Shown: piece after piece, positions 1 to 16,856 of the stretch | Layout of the letters: every line of letters starts with the position of its first letter | How positions within the stretch are numbered: position 1 is the stretch's first letter | Assembly (NCBI GenBank): GCA_963924555.1 | Contig: OZ004587.1 | Location: 3,534,001-3,598,000 of the forward strand | DNA: 64,000 nucleotides | Origin: Crambe crambe | Lineage: Eukaryota; Porifera; Demospongiae; Poecilosclerida; Crambeidae | Direction of reading: 5' to 3' | Program-made: the position numbers and the translations under genes | The notes under the pieces: generated by a model | What the model saw: the letters and a program-made list of their open reading frames with translations, nothing else | Told to the model about the DNA's origin: nothing | The model's database searches: none

Positions 1-1358
1 GAATAGGTGGTGGTTCAATGGAAATGGCAGCATCATTCTCATTATTACCACCTACATTGTGTGAAGGAGTAGTTTTGATTGCTACATTTTCATGTGTCAC
101 CCTCTGGCCAGGTGAGTGAGAACGAACTGGTTTAGTCCTATCATTAGGTTTTATGTCTAATTCTCCACTGGAAGTAGAGCCATTAGAAAACAACAATTCC
201 TTTGTCATTCCAGAAACTGAGTCAGTGCTTGATACAAGTTCGTTGGACTCAAAAGATGACTGTTGTTGAGATTCGACCCGAGACCTGTCAGAATGAGAAG
301 ATGCTGGCTTTTTAGGAAAATCAACTGTTTCTCTTGAAAGTTTAGGTGGCCTCACTTTCTTTATAGCCGTATACTCAGAAGGAAAGGCATTCTGTTCAGT
401 TTCTGAGCAGCTCTGGTCATCTGGCTCTTGTAGTGGCAGGTTTTTTCTCCTCGACAATGTTTTAGTCTCTTTAAGGTGTTTTGGGTGTGGAGACTTCCTA
501 CCTGTACTATTTCTATAGGTGAATTTGGCTGGTAAGCTTGTTGTCCATATAGATGGATATTCCACTGGACTAGTACTTCCTGATTTCCCACTCTCTTTTT
601 CTTCTGATTCTGCATCAATCTCTTCATAATTGTGCTCACGCCTAAGCTTAATGTTCTTACCAATGATATCACTAGGTAGACTGATATATGGGTCTGGAGA
701 TGACGATCCAGACTTTAGTTCTTCCCTGTACGGTTCCAGGCTATCGTAAAGTCCATCTTGGCTACTCGTCCCAATAGTGCTACGTGGAGCAAGTGTGTCG
801 TACATGGCACTCTGTGACTCTGGTCTATCATCCACTAGCAGAACAGGATTATTACTTGCAGGACCACGTGAATCCAAACAATCACAGGAACGACATTTCA
901 GTTTTTCTGTCTGCGGCTCGAGATTTGATTTGAAATCCTCAATTTCTGAGTAATCTGACGAATAAATTTTGGAGTTGTCAATGCGCTTTAACTGGCCATG
1001 TATTCTTGAATATCCCACTTCTCCAGGAGTAGTAGGTGATAGTAATTCCATTGAATCACGATCAGAAAAGGCACTCTCAGATTGGATATTGTTTCTCCTA
1101 GCAGATGACAGGGTAAGCTTATTGCGCAGGCTAAATCCTGCACCTTGACTGTTGGAGTGGGCAGGTAAATTGGGAGCACAATAGTTGTAATAATCCAGTG
1201 ACCTATTTTCTTTATTGCCTGATGTATTGAGTTCAAAGTTTGACAAGGAATTCCTTAAGACAGGAGTTGAAGTGATTGGAGCTGGTGATGGGCTCAGCAA
1301 ATCATCTGATGATGAAGAAATCAATAATGATTGAAGTGGTACAGGAGGTTGAGAACTT
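1..1358 (-). CDS. Tail exon 7 of the docking adaptor (no ATG, open to window edge)
   Basis: This exon has no in-frame start codon, so it is easily missed. It is open for about 452 codons from a strong acceptor (pyrimidine-rich, ending CTGCAG at 1359-1364) to base 1. The acceptor requires two bases from the previous exon. Exon 6 ends AGA-AT before a consensus GTGAGT donor at 2988, which supplies exactly those bases. Without splicing, exon 6 would stop at TGA 2985-2987. The translation has tyrosines in SH2/PTB-like contexts: YSRI, YSSDYSEI, YDTL, YDSL, YISLP, YEEI, YPSI and YTAI. It is otherwise Ser/Pro/Asn-rich and probably disordered. Confidence 0.8.
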
Positions 1359-4300
1359 CTGCAGAAGTAGAAGAACATATTGATAATAGTACACCATTTC
1401 TAGAGTAGCTGATGTTCACAAGTTGCTGATCAAAGTGTACTACAACTTTACACAAAGACCTGACAATTAACAGAGATACAAAAATAGTGACAACAAGCTG
1501 TTGTATGATCACACAACTTTCATACCAACTATATTAAGTGCCATATAATGAAAGGTGTAATGCTAGCTCCCATAAGTATGGATGCTAACTGCTCCCTCAG
1601 GCCGAGTAACATTCCTCCTTCAAAATCAGATCTATAACTCCCTCCCCATAGAATATATCCATGCTGTTATGTATATCAGGCTAATAACATTATACTTTGG
1701 AAATTAAACAACCACTACAGATAGTGATGGAGTAATTCGCAGGACCCTAACTCACTATCTTTAGAAAATAGGAGGAATGATTGTTCTGCAGCAGATTAGG
1801 AACATAAAATCTTGGCCATAATTTCCTTGGCATTGGCTTTAACTATCACTTACTAACTGAACCTTTTTCTTTTAACTTGATAAGCCTATAGCCAAACTCC
1901 CTATTGACTCCATTCAACATACATACATCCAGCACAATGCTTCTGCTTAATTATTTACAGGTTAGAGCCAATTTGGGCCCCAACCTACCTACAGCTAAGT
2001 ATTTCTGCTACTTACTTAGATTTGATTGGTACGCTGACCTTCCGTTCAACAGTCTTCTGTGTAGTATGAAGAGGAGAATAAGACCTGCATATAATGTGGA
2101 AATGTAAGGGATTATAACAAGGTGTGCATGTAGTGTGTATGTATGTCATTATGTATGTATGTATGTATGTATGTATGTATGTATGTATGTATGTATGCAT
2201 GCATGTATGTATGTATGTATGCATGTATGGATGGATGGATGGATGGATGCAATACTGACATGTTTATCATTGACGTGCAGCAACCATGGGGAGTGGGAGG
2301 CATCTATAGATATGGTACATTAACTTGAGAGTGCTATGCAAACGTTTGCACTGGCATTGTCACAGTGTTGATACTAACTCAGTACAGGTTATTGTCTCTC
2401 AAATTTTAAGAATACAAAACATCCAGTCCAGGATACAGTCACAGATTTCCAAGTGGATGTTAATTTGAGTGACCTTGAGCACATGCAGAATATTGAACTG
2501 GATAGTCAGGCTAACACTATTAATATAGTGAACTGGATAGTCAGGCTAACATAGTGAACTGGATAGTAGTATAACATATGGATGATATTATAGTGAACTG
2601 GATAGTCCAACATGGATGATATAGTGAACTGCTAACACTATAACATATGGATGTATAGTCAGGCTAACACTATAACATATGGATGTATAGTCAGGCTAAC
2701 ACTATAACATATGGCTGTATAGTCGGCTAACACTATAACATATGGATGATAATAGTGAACTGGATAGTCAGGCTAACACTATAACATATGGATGTATAGT
2801 CAGGCTAACACTATTATGGAGGCTAACACTATAACATATGGATGATAATAGTGAACTGGATATTCAGACTAACACTGTAACATATGGATGGTGTGTTAGT
2901 TGTGATTCTTGTTGATATGCAATTAGCTTGCTAATTAGAAATTCTCTCTCAAAAAAATTTTTTTCTACACAGCTAGCTGCACACTCACATTCTAGAATTC
3001 CTTGATCTGATAATCTTCGTCCTACTATTAGATCTTCCTTGAACACCAGCATGAGCAAGAGTAACATTTGTGTAGTTATGAGGACTCCAAGCTTCTTCAG
3101 AAATAGTTGATGGTATGGATGAATTATGCTCATCAATAGTCAATGGCTCAGGAATACTTCTGCATAAATCATTACAGAATGAAAAGTGAAGACTAAATAA
3201 ATGGAGTGTTTATACACAGAGTGAGTGAATTAAGTCAAAACACTGTCATTGAGTTTCAGTAAGCAAATGAGACATGGACCTTCTGTCCTTAAGACTGGGT
3301 GCTCCCCCATATCATTTTACAACAATTCACATACTATTACCAGATTACCACCACCTACGTATGTAAGTATGTGGAATGAGGATATTCACATACCTTCTAG
3401 ATGATCTGTCACTACTACTAGAGCCTCTCATGAACTCCACATTTTGATACACACTGCCAATTTCCGACGCAGAAGACACCATAATTCGTTGATCATGTGA
3501 AGTTCTGTTTCCCATAGGACTATCTCCTACAACTGCAGCAGAAGTTTCCCTGCTATACTGATCATATGGAGCAATTTCAGGGTTTGAAGAATTCTGTGCA
3601 CCCCAAAATGTCATGGATTCATGCACAGTGGTCTCATCTGGGCTACTTGAAGGAGATCCGTTACTGGAGTTGCGGTGCTTCACTAATGTTGGTGGAGTGA
3701 GATTATAATAGCCTTCTGGCACTGGAACACTAACTGGAGAAAAATGAGATTTCTTTGTGGGAGAAGCTGCTTCTTGATAGGGATTCCTTCCCTGGGAGAC
3801 ATTTTGATAGAGTCTGTTCTCATCCTCACTAGCAGAAATCTTTCTTTCCTCCCTTTCATCAGAAAGTGAATCCATTCTCCCTGAGTTTACTATGCCATTA
3901 TCAAATGATGCTCTTCTAGCACCATCATCAGGCAGGGATAGGTCAGGTAAATACTGTTGTCCTTGGAATGATTGGAATTGCTCTCGATTTTCATACAGAT
4001 GAGGATCTGAACCTCTGTTGATCATCATAAATAAATAATTATATAACTCTCTAGTCTGAATACAGTAGAATCTACCCTCAGTGTACTCTGAAGTCCAAAT
4101 CTCCATACAAACTTGGGGACACACGTCCTAAGGTCACCCCTAAAATATGGACACCTCTCTCATTATTCTCCTGGTTCCCATGCTCCAAGGAACTAGCTAT
4201 TTCCATTGAGACATCTACATGTGTTGGATCAGAGCTAGTTATGTTTCCATAAGAGGGTTTTAATTGGGTGGGTGGTTCTACTGTTATGATGATCCAAGTA

Positions 4301-7300
4301 GAGACCATTTTTATCTGGGTCCCAGTTGGCACATCAAAAAGTGCTGACTCAATGGTTCCTTGTAGATTTACCTGTTATTCACAGTTTTAGATGGAGATAA
4401 AGATCCTCTGTGTGTATTTCTTGTGAGACTTCTTTCCAGTGTCATCCTCCTACCTAATCTGTCATCAGCAAAAATGGGCTTGTGATTGGAAAGGTCATTA
4501 AATAACTTCTTTATTGCAGCATTTTCCTTGGTCTCTATGGCATAGCGGTATTCTCCTGTTGGACACTTGCTGCCTGAATAAACAGAGATACAGATATAAA
4601 TTAGGTCATGATTTATGAAGAAACTGGGGAAATTTGCAGAACACTAGATATAAATGACTTCAAAATTGGTTCTGAAGGAAATTAAGTCCTGCCAGGCATA
4701 TTCGTATTGCATACCAGTCTCAAAGCGAAAAAGACCTGATCCACCATACTTTCTGACATGAATGATTTGCCAGGTTCCTTGGCAGCGAGGAGGATTGTCA
4801 TTTGTCGTTATTGTGAATCCTGTATTTCGAATTCGGAGAAAAGCTTTCCCAGCCTTCAACAGATGTTGCTTTTGAGGAACACTAATATTTATCACCAACT
4901 CTGCAATGTGCATAATTTAAGATAGGTCATCAATAAGCAGTTCAATCAGGAGAAAGTAAACATGGATGAGCTAGCATGAATAGAAACCTTTTGATACTGG
5001 GAGTATGGAGATTGTACTGTAGTCACTGTCATGAGATATGCACAATGGGAGTTTTACCTTTTCCCAGGTATTCCTGCAAAAGTTGTTTCCACTCAGTCAG
5101 CTCTTGAGGTGTTTCTGTTGAAAAACACTCTGTTGCATGAGTGGTGATGACAGCACACACATATCTCTCATTATCAATCTTCAAATTGTGCTCTAGTCCT
5201 CCAAATTCATCAATAGCAATCTCTTTCAATTCATTTGCTGCTGTTGGTGGATGCTCTTTGTGTAGGATCAGCTGAAGTCGGCCAGCATGTGTGACTTTAA
5301 ACACCAAGTAACGCGATCTCCACTAAATAATAGAATATTTGGTGATCTCAAAGTTTAACACTTTAACAGCCAAACTTGCATTGACAACTATAAACTCAAT
5401 TCAGCCTATCAAAATTGGAGTTGAGTATATAGTAATGGAGACACCAAATATAATATGAGCAGCTACATATGTTCAATAACTAATTGCTTCAATAAAACAC
5501 CTGCAGATGTGCAAATGCCAACTCACCTACATATACAACTATCTCAGCTAGTTATATAATGTGGAGCAATAATTATTAGAACGATGATCACACATGCATA
5601 TCATCTGGTGCGAATTACATCATTATTTGGCCATGCCAAAACAGAGCCTCAATCTATTAACAGGGGATCATCAAATAGAAATCACCACAGTAACTTGTGT
5701 TATGTACGTGGTTACAAAGGGGATTATTGTGAATAGACTGTGGTAGGATTCCTAAACCACCAAAGTACTAATTAGCTAGCTTGTGTTGACTGTAGATGCC
5801 AGACCTATTCCTGTGCTTGCCCCATATGCGTGACAGGAGTTCAAATACCGGGATGCTGACCTTACAATAACACAATTATCTCACCATAAGGCATGCTTCA
5901 ATGTACAAAGAGGTACTAAATAGAACACTATAATTGCAAATAGAAATCTCTGAGTGGCCACATTATCTTTATAGAGAAAGATAATACAGCATCTCTTCTA
6001 TAAATATTAATTAAGGTTCAAGATCACTATGATTTGCATGCATAATTTATTCCCAAAAGGGGCCATGGATGAAAATACAAAACTGGATCTCAGTGAGGTC
6101 AAAGTACAGCTGTACAGCAATTTACCAGTAGAGAGCAAATCTCTACAGGTCTTCAACTTGTGCATTATTGTAGGATACTATGTCTAAGCTATCACACCAG
6201 CAGAGTTAGAGAGATGATCTCCATAATGGACAAAGTTGCACGCCAATGAATGCTACACATAAGGGATCCTAATGTGAGATAAGTAGTATAGTACATACCA
6301 ATTCTCCTCATTTGGGCAGCTACAGGGTGAGCCCAACCTGCTTTAGGAAGTAGGCAGGTCTCTGGAATGACAAATATGCACTAACATGATTGGCCTATTA
6401 GTGCACCCATAGAGCCAGTCAGTGAGAGACTTGCTATCATGTATATAGCTACCACATTTCTATTATATTAGAGCCATTGACCAGTGCTGGTGTATGTCTA
6501 TGCCTTCTCTTCTACTTTGATGCTAATGCAAATTAACCACACTTTCATGCATGAGAATCCATACACTAATTCTTTGGGCCAATGCATACACAATTAGCCA
6601 AGGTTTCTATGACCACAAGTATAAATTCCCTGAAAAGCTCTCAAGATGATAACATTAAGAGCATGACTTTTTCTTAAATAGAAGTCACATAAACATGGTA
6701 CACATCCTCGGTGACATCACATTCTTGTCTAGGTTTGCTAGCACTAACAACAGCACATGATACATCAGTGAGTGCACTAATAATAGCAACAGACCAGCTG
6801 TAAACAGTAAGATTTGGTAAGACCTAATCTCATGGCTATGGAAAAAGGGCTGTTAAGCTGCCTGATAACCAAGCATGATGCATTCTTGTGCAGATTATGC
6901 ATGCATTCTGACACATGTAAGATGCAAAGAGGAGGGAAGAGTTCTTGACTCGACATCCTAAGCAGTCATGACTGTTGGCCTAGTGAATGGCACCAAAGAT
7001 CAATACTTGCAACCCTGAGCTACGTAGCTCCTCATATATGAATCCTAATAATTGTTTGCAGAATATAGCTGTGTGATCACTCAGACTACAATCTAACACA
7101 TACACAATAGCACATACATATCCAAGGCAACGATTTATAGCCCTTTGATCACATGCCAAGACAAGGAGATCTGATAACAATGAATAAATGGACCAAAACT
7201 GCTTTCTATTTTTGGCACTGCTACTAGCTCATCCATGATGAAGTACCAGCCACTCTTAAATAGTAAACCGGTAATTGATATTACCTAACTTCACACAATG

Positions 7301-7663
7301 GTATCAAGGAGCTCAGCATATCATTACCTAGCTAATGGTGGCAGTCCTCCAAATGCATATAGTGCATAAATCTTTCTTATTATGCTTCAGACCTTCTCCA
7401 CCTTTTTCTCTTCTGATGGCAAGCTCACTGGCTCTATCATTATCACCAATTTGCAGCTAGCTGACTAGTTTATAGTTAGCACTATTTAGTGCATATATCC
7501 AAGCTGAATGCAACCACTTGCATAATGGTTAAATAAACCGTAAACTGTTTATGTTACTAGCTACAACTTGGAGTTTGAGGCTCACCTTCTGCAGACCTAT
7601 CATAGTAGTTTCCCTGTAGCGAACGGGACCATCCTTCAGAATTTTATCTCTTATAGACGCCAT
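1..7663 (-). CDS. IRS/DOK-family docking adaptor (PH + PTB + Tyr-rich tail), 3' end beyond window
   Basis: Seven exons on the minus strand: 7586-7663, 5058-5322, 4715-4900, 4372-4573, 3394-4014, 2989-3159 and <1-1358. All have GT-AG borders and matching phases. The first two exons encode a PH-like domain (start MASIRDKILKDG, then WRSRYLVFK). Exons 3-4 encode an IRS-type PTB fold (AFLRIRNTGFTI, then HVRKYGG, then FRFETG joined to SKCPTGEY). The tail of more than 700 residues is Ser/Pro-rich with many tyrosines. YENR, YQNV (twice), YYNL and YTNV fit the Grb2 SH2 consensus YxN; YEEI fits Src-family SH2; YDTL, YDSL, YISL and YSEI also occur. In this family the PH domain binds membrane, the PTB binds an activated receptor tyrosine kinase, and tail phosphotyrosines recruit SH2 proteins. 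The tail is longer than typical DOK and closer to IRS in layout, but no YMxM PI3K motif is seen in the visible part. No stop is reached before the window edge. Confidence 0.85.
2137..2250. repeat. (ATGT)n / (ATGG)n microsatellite
   Basis: About 110 bp of ATGT/GCATGT units ending in five GGAT units. It lies in intron 6 of the docking adaptor. Confidence 0.95.
2494..2888. repeat. Minisatellite, units of about 30-35 bp
   Basis: Imperfect direct repeats built from the words GAACTGGATAGTCAGGCTAA and CACTATAACATATGGATG. Units are variably truncated and recombined, about ten copies in all. Intronic; the higher-order mix of two words suggests repeated slippage or unequal exchange. Confidence 0.9.
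5323..7585 (-). other. Intron 1 of the docking adaptor
   Basis: A 2.26-kb intron between the first exon (26 codons, phase 0) and the exon starting WRSRYLVF. No coding signal or recognisable element found. Long first introns often carry regulatory sites, but none is identifiable here. Confidence 0.65.
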
Positions 7664-8005
7664 AAATATCTGACACACAGATAGACTTTAACTTTAAAAG
7701 AACAGTCTTCTTTGAATTGCATTCCACCACAAAGATTTCTCTTAGACCACATAATCCACGCCCACAAAAAATTAATATTGCGCATGCGTAAAGCAAGCTT
7801 GTCTGGTGTCGTCCCCTTGGTGGCTGAGAGGCCTTGCCGAGGACACCATCTCCACCAGCATCAGCCGGGCCATCTATCATCACTTCTCACCATTCACCAT
7901 CTCTTAGGCCGCCTGGCCATAGCTTAGTCTCGTGAACCAGACTAGGGTCTGGTTCATAGCTAGCTCTGTGGCGGGGCAACGCCTCTCTTTGGCTACACCA
8001 GCCCT

Positions 8006-8038
<33 letters not shown>

Positions 8039-8828
8039 GACGGTGTAGTCTAACCTTTCACCAGGTCACATCACGTGTCATTTTTAATTCATTTTCTCTC
8101 TCTCTCTCTTCATTGCAAGCAATGAGGTGGGCCAACTAGCTAAATATTATTAAGGCCAAAAAAATTTTCTAGAGACACCTGGCTCAATTCAAAGTTCATT
8201 TCAAAACACCCTACTGTACTAGGAGCATGACAACTAAATGATTGATCCTTGGGTAAAAAATTAAAGTCCAGAATGCGAACACTTTCTCCACTTCACCATG
8301 TTAAGAAAGAAATTATCCTCTAGAGTCTTTCTATGCTCAACTAGGAAGTGCATCCATAGCGAAGGTCTTCACAGTATACTATGACAGAGCCTACGCATGC
8401 GTATTGGAAAATATTTAAGGGCGGGGCTTGTAATTGGTTACGCCTTGGGGGGGAGGCAATTTGTCCTCTATCTAGCTAGGGTAGGAGTACTCTGATATTC
8501 TGTGGCGTTGGTAAGGCTTCAACTCGTAACTGCCTTCCTTTGGAAGTTTTGCATAGTACAACCGTATTCCAGTGAGTTGTTTTCTAGCACTAGCCTGCGA
8601 GGTGGTAATTAAAAAAGAATCGAAGCAGCATAAGCAAGCCATGGACTTTGCTTTGAGGGTGTTATCTAGCCTCGTTCCCAGGCCTATTATTCGTTTGGGG
8701 TGGCCTACCTAGCCACTTTATTTACTTTCAGACTAGAAATAAAAAAAAAACACCAGTTCTATTCATACTGTGATGAGGTGGTAGTATTGATTTGTGGATG
8801 CTGTTTGATTTATGGATGCAGCTAAATC
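7664..8828. promoter_or_regulatory. Divergent promoter region between docking adaptor and MELK
   Basis: 1.17 kb separates the two start codons. It is richer in G+C than its surroundings. It contains an NRF-1-like palindrome, TTGCGCATGCGTA, near 7778 and a related ACGCATGCGT near 8393, plus a poly-C tract. Palindromic GCGCATGCGC-type sites are common in animal housekeeping promoters. A short segment at 8670-8690 resembles the end of the foldback element at 34831. No TATA assignment is possible. Confidence 0.5.
8006..8036. repeat. Poly-C tract, 31 C
   Basis: Uninterrupted run of C between the two divergent genes. The complementary strand is a G-run that could form a G-quadruplex. The true length may differ because homopolymers are error-prone in assembly. 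Confidence 0.9.
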
Positions 8829-15515
<6,687 letters not shown>

Positions 15516-15773
15516 CATAACTTAATAGTGTATGTAAGTAGCAGTTTTTTTTTAAACAAATTTTTATGGTGTAGGCTATATTAGAGGTTATTTTTATTCA
15601 TCTATTACTGTGTAGCCTTTTTAAAATTTTAACTAGATTACCAACTGAACACTTAGTGTATATCCAGTCTAATGCAGAGTGTACACTTATTATGATTTTC
15701 AAACAAGATTCTCATAGGAATTATAATTTGTACTTACAATATGGAATTGCTTCATGTCAGTAGCACTTTTTTT

Positions 15774-16826
15774 TTATTTTTTACTTTCTATCTTATAGTC
15801 ATCAGACACTGGAATAAAAAGGGAATTGCGAGGTTTCCCTCCTACAGCCTTTGAGTAGTGACCTTTACCTAACATACGTAATAGAAACAGAAGTCACGTA
15901 CAAAATATTATTACTCCAATGCTATCTCTAAGGTTCTTGAGACTAGTTTATAAGGAAGCACTCTCCTCCATCTCACAAGCCAGCCTCACACACAAACCAT
16001 GCAAGAGTCTGGTGATTACTCATGGTTCTGCTGGAGTGTCATGGTTTAACATAAATCTGGAAGTAAAGGTCACTAATTAGCAGATAGATAGCTAATTTCT
16101 GAACACATGCCATTGATGCTGCATAAGCAATAGACAATAATAATGCACTACAAGTCAGCAATCACCATTTTGCCTGTGCAAGGGCTGCTCAAATACTAGG
16201 AATGGAGTGACTCTTACTGGAGTCATACATATCTTACTAAGTTCATCCAGTCTTAGATTCACTGCATATAATATAAGATATATCACAAACCTGTTGTGTC
16301 TTCAACAAAAAATACCTCCCCTCTGGGAATGACCTTCTTTTCACCACTAGATACCTCAATCTCAACATCGCCATCAAGGTTAACAATGAACTGCCTTTGT
16401 GGAGCAGTATGCCATGAATAAGAATAATCACCTGAAGTATGACGAAACTGGACACCCTTTCCACCAATCAGCTGTGATAAATACCCAATATCTCCTGTGG
16501 ACATCAGTTCAACATGACCGACATAGGTAGATATATAATCATAGTACCATATGACTAAAAAGTTGACCTGGGCAACAAGACTAGTTACAGGCTCTCATAC
16601 TGATAGGTGTATCCCAGGCCCACTCAGTCACTTTACCCTAAAACCACACCCATGCAAATTACTATCATGCAATTAAACGACATGGTATCCAGCCCCACCC
16701 CCACAACTTTGTGCACACAATAGCTAGTTACTCACCTGATCCAGACATTGATATTTTAAAGCTGCCAAATTTTGAATCCCCACTGTCATCAGTGTATATT
16801 CTTAAGATCTCCATATGTCTAGCCAT
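15774..16826 (-). CDS. Small single-domain cupin protein
   Basis: Three exons on the minus strand: 16736-16826, 16291-16494 and 15774-15868. All introns are phase 1, giving 129 aa and ending ESKK-stop. The protein reads MARHMEILRIYTDD, then GDIGYLSQLIGGKGVQFR, then YSWHTAPQRQFIVNLDGDVE, then KKVIPRGEVFFVEDTTG joined to KGHYSKAVGGKPRNSLFIPV. The H-x3-Q stretch, the following L-x-G-x-x-E and the later P-x-G are the two cupin motifs on a small beta-barrel. The metal-ligand set is incomplete relative to classical dioxygenases, so enzymatic activity is uncertain. No signal peptide, so probably cytosolic. It is transcribed away from the TRIM gene with only 30 bp between the start codons, and converges on MELK with about 260 bp between the stops. 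Confidence 0.85.
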
Positions 16827-16856
16827 CTTCCTTAGGGAAAGGGTCGCCAAAGAAAA
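16827..16856. promoter_or_regulatory. Ultra-short divergent start region (30 bp) of cupin and TRIM genes
   Basis: Only 30 bases separate the cupin ATG (minus, 16824-16826) from the TRIM ATG (16857-16859). The two 5' UTRs must overlap or start further inside. The TRIM promoter therefore probably lies within the cupin's first exon or intron, or an upstream non-coding exon exists. Confidence 0.5.

Larger units (their letters stand above)
1359..2988 (-). other. Intron 6 of the docking adaptor, with simple and minisatellite repeats
   Basis: Non-coding between the exon 6 donor and exon 7 acceptor. It carries the tetranucleotide and minisatellite arrays listed separately. Apparent ORFs here are repeats of short peptides read from ATGT units and are not genes. 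Confidence 0.7.

Noticed and set aside
2012..2328. ORFs rich in Tyr/Met/Cys or His/Thr repeats
   Set aside because: They are translations of the ATGT microsatellite in both strands.
2864..3136. 90-aa minus-strand ORF overlapping docking-adaptor exon 6
   Set aside because: It is a shifted frame of the real exon. The spliced frame encodes YTNV and matches the phase of both neighbours.
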